A stretch of 64,000 nucleotides of DNA from a virus. The position numbers were made by a program, and so were the translations under genes. The notes beneath the pieces are model-generated. The model searched no databases and was not told the DNA's origin. It saw nothing but the letters and a program-made list of their open reading frames with translations. Shown one piece after another: positions 48,653 to 57,023 of this stretch (position 1 is its first letter; each line of letters opens with the position of its first letter). The DNA lies in IMG/VR virus record IMGVR_UViG_3300045747_000454, positions 52,034 to 116,033 of that record; one strand, 5' to 3'.

Positions 48653-49602
48653 TGCGAAGCGACCTTCAGGTCAGGCATCGTCGGCACGAAGCTGTTCCAG
48701 CCACCGGTGGTTGGCGGCTCAACACCATCCTCGTCGTTGAAGATCACCGCAGCCGGGACCGTGATCGTCTTGATCTGCGGCGGTGCCTTCTTCTGAATCA
48801 CGCCAATGCGACCGTCTTCGGCGTCGGCCAGAATCTTGTCGACCAACGGCTGCTCACGCTCGAAGTAGTGAGCGCTGACGATGTTGTGATGGTAGATGCC
48901 GAGCTCGAGCGCTGGGTGCACGGCCTTCAGCGCCTTCCACAGGTACTCGTGCAGCATCGTCATGTTGAACACGTCGTAGCAGAGGGTGAGGACCATGTTG
49001 TTGGAGCGCATGTGGGTGTACATGTTCAGATGACCGTCGCGAATCAGCCACGTGAAGGAGTCGGTACATGGGTACTCTTCCTTCGTGTCGGTGCCGAGCA
49101 TGTTGAGGTCGTCCTCGTTCAGCACGTGAATGACGCAGCGACGTGAGTCAGGGTCGCGCGTCAGCTCTTCGATGATGAAGGGCAGCTGCTTGAGAATGCG
49201 CGGACCGTACGCCGTCGAGAAGTTCGTCGGCATCGCCTTGTCGTCCTTCGGCTTGTCGATGAACTCGACCGCGTGCTTGTTGGCGCCGGAGACGTAGGAG
49301 AAGTCGGTGTCGCCGTTGACCATCCAGATGAAGAACTTCATCGCGAACTCGTAGTTGACCTCGCGAGCCTTGTTCCAGACCATGCGGTCGCGCGGGTCGG
49401 TCAGCTCGAAGGTCAGGTTCGTGATCTCACGCGAACCAACGCCACGCGGCGACGGGGTGTACTCGGGATTCTCCTTCAGCATGCGCAGCATGTCGAGGTA
49501 GATCGTCTCGAAGTTGTTGCCGATGAAGTACTTCTGCGTTGCGCAAACGGCCCAGAACTCGCCAGCGGCCTGTTCGTCATCGGAGGTGTAGTCGAGAGTC
49601 AT
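48649..49602 (-). CDS. 42: dCMP hydroxymethylase (thymidylate-synthase fold)
   Basis: A 317-residue thymidylate synthase family protein. The catalytic Cys is C179 (E-E-Y-P-C-T-D-S-F), exactly 20 residues before R199-S200, as C146 and R166 are in E. coli thymidylate synthase. The residue at the place of Asn177 is D210 (L-C-Y-D-V-F-N). Asp at that position marks the cytosine-specific dCMP hydroxymethylase (Asp179 in T4 gp42), so I predict 5-hydroxymethyl-dCMP as product. The start is the ATG at 49602, overlapping the previous stop; the frame continues upstream only as a shadow. T4 gp42 is 246 residues. Confidence 0.8.
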   Translation of the reverse strand: MTLDYTSDDEQAAGEFWAVCATQKYFIGNNFETIYLDMLRMLKENPEYTPSPRGVGSREITNLTFELTDPRDRMVWNKAREVNYEFAMKFFIWMVNGDTDFSYVSGANKHAVEFIDKPKDDKAMPTNFSTAYGPRILKQLPFIIEELTRDPDSRRCVIHVLNEDDLNMLGTDTKEEYPCTDSFTWLIRDGHLNMYTHMRSNNMVLTLCYDVFNMTMLHEYLWKALKAVHPALELGIYHHNIVSAHYFEREQPLVDKILADAEDGRIGVIQKKAPPQIKTITVPAAVIFNDEDGVEPPTTGGWNSFVPTMPDLKVASQ

Positions 49603-50114
49603 GATTGTCCTTGAAGGTTGAAGCCGGTGTTGTAGGCTGAGGTGAGATAGGCGTCGGCGAGGGCTGGCGTCATGCGTGGGCCCACGTTGCTGCAGACGTG
49701 AAAGGAGGGATGAAGGCCACAGTAGCGCATGGCATCGCCAAGATAGGTCAGGTCTGGATCCTTGTCCTGACCCAGCGTGATGAAGCACGTCACTGGGATG
49801 TTCAGCGTTGGTGTCATTCTACCAAGCTTCTCATCGTACTTGAACGCCATGTCCCGGACGAAGACTGTTTGAAGCAGGTCGACGAGCTTGGCCGGCGGCA
49901 TCTCCCACCAGCACGGGTAGACGAAGTTGATGTGCTCTGCCCAACCCGTTGTCACAAGCCGATGAACGAAGTCAGAGCAGCCGCCGTCGAAGGCGTGCGC
50001 GCGTCGAACCCAATGTTTGGCGTCGTCAGCACCCTTGTGAAACTTGTCCGCCAACTGATGACAGAACGATCCATGGCGTGGATCGGGGTGAGCGATGATT
50101 TGAAGGACGTTCAT
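49599..50114 (-). CDS. NAD(P)H quinone reductase-like flavoprotein
   Basis: A 171-residue flavodoxin-like protein of the NQO1/KefF/MdaB kind. The FMN-binding loop is A-H-P-D-P-R-H-G-S-F-C-H-Q-L-A-D (residues 8-23) and the family-typical strand is F-V-Y-P-C-W-W-E-M-P-P-A-K-L (about 65-78). First gene of the modification operon. It may supply reducing power for base modification or protect against quinone stress; neither is shown. Confidence 0.75.
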   Translation of the reverse strand: MNVLQIIAHPDPRHGSFCHQLADKFHKGADDAKHWVRRAHAFDGGCSDFVHRLVTTGWAEHINFVYPCWWEMPPAKLVDLLQTVFVRDMAFKYDEKLGRMTPTLNIPVTCFITLGQDKDPDLTYLGDAMRYCGLHPSFHVCSNVGPRMTPALADAYLTSAYNTGFNLQGQS

Positions 50115-50137
50115 GGTCTTTCCGTAGTGATGAGCAG

Positions 50138-50145
50138 ATTGTATC
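50138..50145 (-). promoter_or_regulatory. early/middle promoter -10 (GATACAAT, minus)
   Basis: Minus strand reads TAA-GATACAAT-CTG, 24 bases before the start at 50114, matching the box used by other non-structural units. Hydroxymethylase must act before or during replication, which fits early control. Confidence 0.5.
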
Positions 50146-50224
50146 TTATCGGCGGCACGCCTCGACCCGTCTTCAGGATCAACGAACCGCCTGCTCAGGA
50201 TGCACCAAAATTTCAGTGCCCTCG

Positions 50225-50232
50225 CATAAATA
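50225..50232 (+). promoter_or_regulatory. late promoter box for gp19 (CATAAATA)
   Basis: CG-CATAAATA-GGTCATCACA, 41 bases before the gp19 ATG. Confidence 0.7.
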
Positions 50233-50272
50233 GGTCATCACACTGCTCTATGAGCTCACAGGAGATAAGACA

Positions 50273-50866
50273 ATGGCAACACTGGCTAACATGGGTATTC
50301 CGGGCGCCGGCGCTGGTATTCTTCACCCACGCCTTCGCAACAAGTTCCGCATCACGTTTCTGAACATTGGTCAGCTCGTGCCAGGCACCAACTCACGCAA
50401 CATGACAATGCAGGTCACGACGATCACGCTGCCGAACATCTCGTTCACCGAAGTTGTTCTGCATCGTTACAACTCGACTGCGTACATCGCCGGCAAGCAC
50501 GAGTGGCAGCCAATCAACGTGACGGTCGAAGACGACATCACCGGCCTCGCCGCCACGGTTGTCAAGGCTCAGCTCGAGACTCAAGGTCGCATCATCGGCG
50601 TTGACCTCGACGGTCGTTGGCTGAACACTGCTGCCACTGGCTCGGACTACAAGTTCGGCGCCAAGATCGATCAGCTCGACGGCGACGAAGGCGTTGTTCA
50701 GACCTGGATCCTTGAAGGCTGCTTCATCGCTTCCGCTGACTTCGGCGATCGTGACTACTCGGCTTCTGAAGCCGCTACCATCGTGATGTCGATTCGCTTC
50801 GACCACGCTCGCCACATCGAGACCGGCGCTGGCTACGGTACTGCGCTCGGCGGTAACGTCGCTTAA
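50273..50866 (+). CDS. 19: tail tube protein gp19
   Basis: A 197-residue tube protein (T4 gp19 is 163). N-H-P-R-L-R-N-K-F-R-I-T-F-type start (L-H-P-R-L-R-N-K-F-R-I-T-F), V-T-T-I-T-L-P-N-I-S-F, and N-V-T-V-E-D-D-I-T-G are typical of gp19. Hexameric rings of this protein make the DNA channel of the tail. It is followed by a palindromic hairpin. Confidence 0.92.
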   Translation: MATLANMGIPGAGAGILHPRLRNKFRITFLNIGQLVPGTNSRNMTMQVTTITLPNISFTEVVLHRYNSTAYIAGKHEWQPINVTVEDDITGLAATVVKAQLETQGRIIGVDLDGRWLNTAATGSDYKFGAKIDQLDGDEGVVQTWILEGCFIASADFGDRDYSASEAATIVMSIRFDHARHIETGAGYGTALGGNVA

Positions 50867-50885
50867 GCTTTCACGAGCACATTGG

Positions 50886-50907
50886 AACGGGACCCTAGGG
50901 TCCCGTT
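50886..50907 (+). terminator. palindromic hairpin after gp19
   Basis: AACGGGACCCTAGGGTCCCGTT is a perfect 22-base palindrome 20 bases after the gp19 stop, lacking a U-tract; similar to the one after gp18. Confidence 0.6.
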
Positions 50908-50924
50908 GTCGTATCCTGAAAGCA

Positions 50925-50932
50925 GATAAATA
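50925..50932 (+). promoter_or_regulatory. late promoter box (GATAAATA)
   Basis: CA-GATAAATA-GGTTCATCACA, 24 bases before the ATG at 50956. Confidence 0.65.
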
Positions 50933-50955
50933 GGTTCATCACACTTGGACCGTAA

Positions 50956-52317
50956 ATGCCAGCATCAATCAAAGGCCTACTGAACGACTCGCAGATCGCG
51001 CTTGAGAAGCAAGCGTCCGATAAGTTCGGTGCGGCGGTTGAGGGCTTCGCGCACGGCACGCTCGGGCTTACTGATCCGAACAAGGTTCAACCAAAGGTCA
51101 ATCGCAATGATGGGTCGTGGTACGCAACGTCCTACGCTGCGGCTCTTGCTGGTGCCTCAGACTTTCGCCCGAAGCTTAAGTTCCTCTTCAAGGTCGAGTT
51201 CAACTTCACCCCAGAAGCTCAGAAGGTCATCAACACCGTTCCAAATCTGAAGAGCAAAGAGTTCTCGTTCATGATCAAGCAGGTTGACCGCCCGAAGATT
51301 ACCTTCGAGTACGAAGAGGGCGTCAACATGTACAACTTTCGCACGAAGGCGCTGAAGAACATTCAGCACCGAGAGTTGACGATGATCTTCATGGACGACG
51401 TTGGCAATCGCGTCTTCGACTTCTTCCGTGTCATGATGATGATTCACTCTCCAATCACGCAGCGTGCTGTTGCTCGTGATGGCACGATGCTACCGCCAGA
51501 GCGCATTCAAGCTTCGTACAATGCCGGCAACAGCATGGCATTCACGCAGCTGACTGAGAACATGCTCAACAAGCAGGCGGCGAACAATAAGGACAACGCT
51601 CACCGCGCCGTCGTCAACTCGACGTTCGGCAACTCTATTGAGAGCATTCGAGTCAAGCAAATCTTCGTCAACCCAATGAAGGGTCTGGCAGACGCAGTTG
51701 AGATGGTCTCGTACGACTTCATCAATCCACGCATCACCAACTTTGACCTTGATGAGCTGTCGCACGAGAGCAATGAAGTCAATCTGCTGACAATGGTCTT
51801 CGACTACGACTGGATGGAAATGGTCGACATCGGCACCATCGGTTCGAAGACCGTGTCATACGGCGATGATCAGAAGCAACAGATGATGGCGAAGGGGTTG
51901 CACGGCGCCCCAACCGACATCTCACCAAACAGCGTGAATGGCGGCACCAACGCTACTGCTGCTGGTGGCAACAAGGGATTGTCTGGTGCGCTCGGCTCCA
52001 TCGTCGATCGCCAGCTCACGAACGTCTCAAAGGACCTCGCCTCAAAGGCGCTCAAGACCGTGGCAGGCAATGGACGCTTCGCTAACGTCATCTCACAGCA
52101 AGCTGGCAGCGCCTTTGGCGGTGCTGGCGACGCACTGTTGAATGGCGCCGTATCTGGCATTGGCGGTCTGCTCAGCAGCGCCACGAACCCGAATGGGCGC
52201 ACCGCGTCCAATGTTAGCTCATCATCTCGCCCTGGCGCAGACTCAACTTCGACTGGCACACCGTCAATGACGCAGGTGACATCGACTGGCGTTGACATCC
52301 CTTACGGACAGACCTAA
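50956..52317 (+). CDS. 54: tail-tube-fold protein, probable tube initiator gp54
   Basis: A 453-residue protein. Residues about 65-300 have the tube fold (R-P-K-L-K-F-L-F-K-V-E-F-N-F, I-K-Q-V-D-R-P-K-I-T-F-E-Y-E-E-G, H-R-E-L-T-M-I-F-M-D-D-V-G-N-R-V-F-D-F-F), larger than gp19 and lying beside it. After residue 320 it is Gly/Ser/Ala-rich. T4 gp54 (320 residues) is a tube-like ring that starts tube growth on gp48. The number 54 is assigned by fold pattern and exclusion. Confidence 0.6.
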   Translation: MPASIKGLLNDSQIALEKQASDKFGAAVEGFAHGTLGLTDPNKVQPKVNRNDGSWYATSYAAALAGASDFRPKLKFLFKVEFNFTPEAQKVINTVPNLKSKEFSFMIKQVDRPKITFEYEEGVNMYNFRTKALKNIQHRELTMIFMDDVGNRVFDFFRVMMMIHSPITQRAVARDGTMLPPERIQASYNAGNSMAFTQLTENMLNKQAANNKDNAHRAVVNSTFGNSIESIRVKQIFVNPMKGLADAVEMVSYDFINPRITNFDLDELSHESNEVNLLTMVFDYDWMEMVDIGTIGSKTVSYGDDQKQQMMAKGLHGAPTDISPNSVNGGTNATAAGGNKGLSGALGSIVDRQLTNVSKDLASKALKTVAGNGRFANVISQQAGSAFGGAGDALLNGAVSGIGGLLSSATNPNGRTASNVSSSSRPGADSTSTGTPSMTQVTSTGVDIPYGQT

Positions 52318-52769
52318 TGGCACATCAAGGTCGCTTCATTCCAAAGAACCCGCAGAAGTACGTGGGGCGCAGCACGAACCAAATCATGTTTCGGTCGTCG
52401 TGGGAGTGCGCCTTCATGAAGTGGCTCGACACCAACAATGCCATTCTGCGCTGGGGTTCAGAAGAGCTCGCCATTCCGTACGTGCATCCCTTTGACGGGC
52501 GCATGCATCGGTACTATCCAGACATGGTCATCATGTACATGGACACGACCGGCGCGGTCAAGCGCGAGATCATCGAGATCAAGCCGCACAAGGAAAGCGT
52601 TGTGACGCCAAAGATGACCGATCGCGATCGTCAAGCGCTCATGATCAATCAAGCAAAGTGGAAGTACGCCGCTGAGTACGCCGAGAAGAACGGCGCAGTC
52701 TTTCGCGTGCTCACTGAGCAAACCATGTTCAAGCAAAAGCCGAAGAAGGCAGTAGGAGCAGCAGTATGA
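52317..52769 (+). CDS. 4: head completion protein gp4 (nuclease-fold)
   Basis: A 150-residue homologue of T4 gp4 (150 residues), needed to finish filled heads. Diagnostic stretch: P-K-N-P-Q-K-Y-V-G-R-S, F-R-S-S-W-E-C-A-F-M-K-W-L-D, H-R-Y-Y-P-D-M-V-I and I-I-E-I-K-P. The D...E-x-K layout (Y-P-D and E-I-K) is that of a PD-(D/E)XK nuclease. Starts in a TAATG overlap. Confidence 0.92.
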   Translation: MAHQGRFIPKNPQKYVGRSTNQIMFRSSWECAFMKWLDTNNAILRWGSEELAIPYVHPFDGRMHRYYPDMVIMYMDTTGAVKREIIEIKPHKESVVTPKMTDRDRQALMINQAKWKYAAEYAEKNGAVFRVLTEQTMFKQKPKKAVGAAV

Positions 52770-53053
52770 AGGTCAATGAACTACTCGATGAAGGTTGGGC
52801 GAGCAAGACAGCGATGATCGCTGCGCCATTCGCTATCGCCGTTGGGACTGCCTACGTTGCGCCAAAGGCAACGATCGACGGCAACACCTACGACAAGACA
52901 ACGATCCACATGATGGACAAGGCAAAGGACCTCAAGCACGGCGTGACCACGCTGCACGGCAAGAAGGTCAAGGTCGTGTACGGCACCGTCACGTCGCAAG
53001 CAAAGGGTGGTCCACGCGACATCAAGGTCTACGCAGTGAAGGACGACCAATGA
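52766..53053 (+). CDS. small protein with internal-protein-like leader
   Basis: A 95-residue basic protein. Leader M-K-V-N-E-L-L-D-E. Residues 15-32 are hydrophobic (A-M-I-A-A-P-F-A-I-A-V-G-T-A-Y-V-A), then a strand-rich body (K-K-V-K-V-V-Y-G-T-V-T). ATGA overlaps couple it to gp4 and the small terminase gene. Function unknown. Confidence 0.65.
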   Translation: MKVNELLDEGWASKTAMIAAPFAIAVGTAYVAPKATIDGNTYDKTTIHMMDKAKDLKHGVTTLHGKKVKVVYGTVTSQAKGGPRDIKVYAVKDDQ

Positions 53054-53520
53054 GCGACGTTCGCACTCTCGGCAAGGTCAAGATTACCAACCCATTGGAT
53101 GATCTCTTCAACACGCTGCCGAACGATCTCGAAGAGGCGGACAACTACGTTGGCGTCACTGAGGGTGAGCTCGCGGTAGCGCAGGGCAACGATGGCACCG
53201 CGGTCGTCGAGAAGGACGACGAGGACATCGAGATCGATCGCAAGGTCGATGAGGTCTACGAGGCAGCCATCGGCGCCTTCAACACGCAGACCGCCTACCT
53301 CGAGGTCATCGAGCCACGCTACGCCGCTCGCAACGCAGAGGTCGCCGCTAACTATCTGAACATCGCGCTGAACGCAGCGTCGGTGCGCGCCAAGGTCAAG
53401 GGTGATCGCAAGAAGAACGCAGCGTTCGTACCGTTCTCAAACAACAAGACAAGCGGTGCGGTCGTCGCCTCGCGTGAAGATCTGCTGCGCATGATGGCAA
53501 CGGACGCGGAGCTGAAGTGA
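53050..53520 (+). CDS. 16: probable terminase small subunit gp16
   Basis: A 156-residue acidic/helical protein; start at the ATG at 53050 overlapping the previous stop. The middle (D-E-V-Y-E-A-A-I-G-A-F then R-Y-A-A-R-N-A-E-V-A-A-N-Y-L-N-I-A-L-N-A-A) resembles the helical core of T4-type gp16, and the length matches T4 gp16 (164). It would recognise DNA for packaging with gp17, not present in the window. Confidence 0.5.
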   Translation: MSDVRTLGKVKITNPLDDLFNTLPNDLEEADNYVGVTEGELAVAQGNDGTAVVEKDDEDIEIDRKVDEVYEAAIGAFNTQTAYLEVIEPRYAARNAEVAANYLNIALNAASVRAKVKGDRKKNAAFVPFSNNKTSGAVVASREDLLRMMATDAELK

Positions 53521-54425
53521 TCACGTTCAAGCAGTTCCTTAGCCTCGGCGAGGCTATCATCAAGCCGTGGGAGCAGTTCTCCGTTGAGACGGAGAAGGCT
53601 GTCGGCATGCTGAACTCCTCGCATCGTGATGGTCTCAAGGCCATCACGACCGGCGGGCTGCTGTTCCGCGGGTTCAAGGAGCTCGGCGTTGAGCGTGGCT
53701 CGATGGCGATCGTCGATCCATCGAAGGGCGAGCGCACCTCACGCGACTCGAACAACATGTATCAGCTCGCGATGGATCGCTCTGCTGCGCTGAAGGATTA
53801 TCCGTCTCGCAGCAAGGCGCTCATCTGCTCGACGAGCGCCTACGACGCTCGCCACTACGGTACGCCGTACGTCATCGTGCCAGTCGACGGTACGAAGATT
53901 GCGGTGTCGCAGTCTGAAGACTTCGCAACTGAGACGTTCATGAAGGGCAGCTTCACCTCGTCCGTTGAAAGCTTCAGCACGCTGCTACGGCGCGTCGCTG
54001 AGCAACTCAAGATTGATCACCGCGGTGATGGCAAGTTCACTGATGCTGATGCGCTCAATCGTGTCTTCGACTCTAAGACGCCTGAAGAGATCGCTGAGGC
54101 ATTCGACTCGTACAGCTACTGTGTGATATCGAAAGAAGATTTGATCGACTTCTTTGAGAAGCACAAGAAGAATCGCTTTGACGCGATCGCCACGTTCAGC
54201 TTTACACCAGCGACGATCAGCACTCGCCTCGTCGAGTACGGCGAGAACCTTGAACCAATCTACGACTACGAGTGCTGGCTCAGCGCGCGCTGCATGGCAA
54301 TCCCGTGCCCGATGTTCGGCGACATTCTGAATCGACTTAAGGAGCAGAGCTTCCCGATTCACGCTAAGTACAAGACGATGATGGAAAACGGAATCTTTCC
54401 AAAGATGATTGGGCGACAAGAGTGA
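53517..54425 (+). CDS. family-2a putative effector, paralogue 1 (ART-like)
   Basis: 302 residues, GTG start. First of eight family-2 genes (53517-60915); 2a members are about 290 residues. Leader M-I-T-F-K-Q-F-L-S-L-G-E. Motifs in order: G-G-L-L-F-R-G (Arg), R-T-S-R-D-S-N-N-M-Y-Q-L-A-M-D, Y-P-S-R-S-K-A-L-I-C-S-T-S (S-T-S), Y-V-I-V-P-V-D-G-T-K-I-A-V, and Y-E-C-W-L-S-A-R-C near the end (Glu). The R/S-T-S/E order fits ADP-ribosyltransferases. Also unusual is a long insert between the S-T-S and Glu motifs. Confidence 0.7.
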   Translation: MITFKQFLSLGEAIIKPWEQFSVETEKAVGMLNSSHRDGLKAITTGGLLFRGFKELGVERGSMAIVDPSKGERTSRDSNNMYQLAMDRSAALKDYPSRSKALICSTSAYDARHYGTPYVIVPVDGTKIAVSQSEDFATETFMKGSFTSSVESFSTLLRRVAEQLKIDHRGDGKFTDADALNRVFDSKTPEEIAEAFDSYSYCVISKEDLIDFFEKHKKNRFDAIATFSFTPATISTRLVEYGENLEPIYDYECWLSARCMAIPCPMFGDILNRLKEQSFPIHAKYKTMMENGIFPKMIGRQE

Positions 54426-55291
54426 TCACCTTCAAGCAATACCTCAACGAGGTCATTCTCAAGAAGTGGGAGGAGGAGCCAGTCGAACACGACAAGCTCT
54501 TCGACCTGCTGATAAAGAGCGAGTCAGCGCTGAAGGCTATCGAGAACGGTGGGCTGCTGTTCCGCGGCTTCAATACAGCGACCGTCAAGGACTCTGTCTA
54601 CATCGACCCGACGTCTGCTGCCCGCACCTCACGCGACTCGTACAACCTGTATCAGCTTGGTATGGACCGGTCTGTCTCGCTACAAGACTATCCGAAGCGC
54701 TCGCACTCGCTCATCTGCTCGACGAGCTGGCACCACGCTGATGACTATGGAAACGTGTTCGTCGTGTTTCCACCGAACAACGCGAAGGTCGTGATGTCGA
54801 ACGTCTCAGACTTTCTAGAGCAGCCGATTGAGAGCGACTTTGGTAGTCGCGTCACAAGCCTCGACAAGTTCTTTCGACGCCTCTGCAATCTGCTCGACAT
54901 CGAGCCTAATGAGCAGGGCAAGTTCATCGACGCTAAGCCAATCAACGCTGCACTCGACGCCGTCACATCGCGCCGTGCTGCCGAGCTCGTGTTCGACGCA
55001 GCATCACCGGCAGACCTCATCTACTACGAAAAGTTCTTCGAGACGCACAAGCGCAATCGCTTTGACGCGCTCGCCAGCGATGAGCTGACACCACGAGCTC
55101 TTGAGCTGCGCCTCAAGAAGTTTGGCGAGACGCTCTCTCCTGATCGCGGCGTCGAGTGCTGGGTTGACACGCGCTGCCTCGTCATCGCAGTGTCGCGCTT
55201 CGCCTCAATCATTCGACAGCTTGAGGATGCCGACTACTCAATCTATCGACAGTACATCGGTGACGCGACCGCGTGGCACTACAAGAACTAA
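54422..55291 (+). CDS. family-2a putative effector, paralogue 2 (ART-like)
   Basis: 289 residues, GTG start overlapping the previous stop. Leader M-I-T-F-K-Q-Y-L-N-E. Motifs: G-G-L-L-F-R-G, R-T-S-R-D-S-Y-N-L-Y-Q-L-G-M-D, S-L-I-C-S-T-S, G-V-E-C-W-V-D-T-R-C. All catalytic-type residues are present. Confidence 0.7.
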   Translation: MITFKQYLNEVILKKWEEEPVEHDKLFDLLIKSESALKAIENGGLLFRGFNTATVKDSVYIDPTSAARTSRDSYNLYQLGMDRSVSLQDYPKRSHSLICSTSWHHADDYGNVFVVFPPNNAKVVMSNVSDFLEQPIESDFGSRVTSLDKFFRRLCNLLDIEPNEQGKFIDAKPINAALDAVTSRRAAELVFDAASPADLIYYEKFFETHKRNRFDALASDELTPRALELRLKKFGETLSPDRGVECWVDTRCLVIAVSRFASIIRQLEDADYSIYRQYIGDATAWHYKN

Positions 55292-55293
55292 CT

Positions 55294-56157
55294 ATGCTGA
55301 CCTTCAAAGAATACCTGGAAGAAGCCGTTCTCAAGCCGTGGAAAGAGAAGGACATCGACACCAAGAAGCTGACGAAGCGATTGAGCGAGACGCACTCGAA
55401 CTGGTTGTCTGCCGTGACGAATGGTGGACTGCTGTTCCGTGGTCAGCACGACATACACGGTGAGGTTCGTCAGATCAATCCAGCGAAGGGTCTTCGCTCG
55501 TCGCGCGACACGAACAACATCTATCAGCTCGCGATGGACATCTCACCAGCAATGAAGCTCTATCCATCGCGCGGTAAGTCGCTCATCTGCTCAACAACGC
55601 CAAGTGGTGCCAGCACCTACGGCTACGCGTACGCGCTCATTCCGGCAAACGACGCGAAGATTGCCGTCTCTGAAGAGGGTGACTTTCTCGAGCAGACTAT
55701 TCACGATTCGATTGTGTGCGATGAGATTCGAGCCTTCGGACCTGACCTTCAACGTCTAGTAAAAGACTGCGGCGGCGAGGTCAAAGATACGTTTGAAACG
55801 GCAGCAGAGCTCAACAAGATCTTCTCCAAGCTCAATGCGAAGAAGTTCACAACAGCGCTTGTTGCCCGCGCGTCAAACACAATTGACTCTGGCGCTCAAG
55901 CGATGCTGCTCAAGGAGTTTGAGCGAAACGTTCACAACCGCTTCGACTATCTCGCCGCTGATTCAATGTCGCCTCTTCAGCTCGATCTTCGCCTGGTTCC
56001 GTACGGATCCTTTCTCAGCGACAAGAGCGTCGAGTGCTGGGTCTCATCGAAGTGCCTCATGATTCCGATGAAGATCTTCAAGGGCATGTTGCAAGAGCTA
56101 GACAAGAGCGGACACGAGATCGCTCACAAGTACGCTAGCATGGCGTGGCAAACATGA
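55294..56157 (+). CDS. family-2a putative effector, paralogue 3 (ART-like)
   Basis: 287 residues from the ATG at 55294 (leader M-L-T-F-K-E-Y-L-E-E-A). A GTG at 55273 in the same frame would give a double leader M-A-L-Q-E-L-T-M-L-T-F; I prefer the ATG, 2 bases after the previous stop. Motifs: G-G-L-L-F-R-G, R-S-S-R-D-T-N-N-I-Y-Q-L-A-M-D, S-L-I-C-S-T-T, S-V-E-C-W-V-S-S-K-C. Confidence 0.7.
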   Translation: MLTFKEYLEEAVLKPWKEKDIDTKKLTKRLSETHSNWLSAVTNGGLLFRGQHDIHGEVRQINPAKGLRSSRDTNNIYQLAMDISPAMKLYPSRGKSLICSTTPSGASTYGYAYALIPANDAKIAVSEEGDFLEQTIHDSIVCDEIRAFGPDLQRLVKDCGGEVKDTFETAAELNKIFSKLNAKKFTTALVARASNTIDSGAQAMLLKEFERNVHNRFDYLAADSMSPLQLDLRLVPYGSFLSDKSVECWVSSKCLMIPMKIFKGMLQELDKSGHEIAHKYASMAWQT

Positions 56158-57023
56158 TCACCTTCAAAGAGTTCCTCGCCGAGAAGGTCATCAAGAAGTG
56201 GGAGAGCCAGAATCTCACGGTTCGCAAGGCGATCGACATTCTGAACACCTCACATCGGGACGGGCTTAGCGCCATCTCTAACGGTGGGCTGCTGTTTCGT
56301 GGCAATGAGAACGCGCCTGACGCCATTCACACGATCGACCCGCGAACTGGCATTCGAACCTCAAGAGACTCGAACAGCCTGTACCAGCTCGCAATGGAGC
56401 GCTCGACAGCGCTGCAAGACTATCCGTCTCGCAGCAAGTCGCTCATCTGCTCGACGAGCTTTCTAAACGCCAACGCCTATGGTTCGGTGTACGTTGTGAT
56501 TCCAGAGGATGGAACGCAGATTGCTGTTTATGAGAAGCGAGATCTGCTCTACGCCAAGTACAAGACCGGCACCTTCACTCAAGGTCTTGAGAGCTTCAGC
56601 TACCAGCTTGAAAATCTTGCCACTAGTCTTGGCTACGAGCCTAAGGGATACAAGTTCACGGACGCTGCCATGGTCAACAAAGCTTTCGCAAAGGCGACGG
56701 CTGAGGAGTTCGTCACTGAGCTGGCTGCCGCGATGCCGAAGACATTCAACTGGCCAACGTACACCAAGATCTTCGAGAAGGTCAAGAACAATCGCTTCGA
56801 CTACATCGCCTCGCAAGACCTAACCCCGGCAACTTTGAAGCTGAGCCTGCATAAATACGGCAGTGCCCTCGGTGTCACGAACGTCAACAGCCCTCACGGA
56901 AAAGAGTGCTGGTTCTCAGCAAAGGCGATCTTGATTCCAGTCAGCATCTTTCGCGAGATTCTGACTGAGCTGGAGACGCAAGGACACCCGATTCACAAGG
57001 CTTACCAGAAGAACGCGATATGA
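56154..57023 (+). CDS. family-2a putative effector, paralogue 4 (ART-like)
   Basis: 289 residues from the ATG at 56154 (ATGA overlap). Leader M-I-T-F-K-E-F-L-A-E. Motifs: G-G-L-L-F-R-G, R-T-S-R-D-S-N-S-L-Y-Q-L-A-M-E, S-L-I-C-S-T-S, G-K-E-C-W-F-S-A-K. The part between the S-T-S and Glu motifs differs most from its siblings. Confidence 0.7.
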   Translation: MITFKEFLAEKVIKKWESQNLTVRKAIDILNTSHRDGLSAISNGGLLFRGNENAPDAIHTIDPRTGIRTSRDSNSLYQLAMERSTALQDYPSRSKSLICSTSFLNANAYGSVYVVIPEDGTQIAVYEKRDLLYAKYKTGTFTQGLESFSYQLENLATSLGYEPKGYKFTDAAMVNKAFAKATAEEFVTELAAAMPKTFNWPTYTKIFEKVKNNRFDYIASQDLTPATLKLSLHKYGSALGVTNVNSPHGKECWFSAKAILIPVSIFREILTELETQGHPIHKAYQKNAI

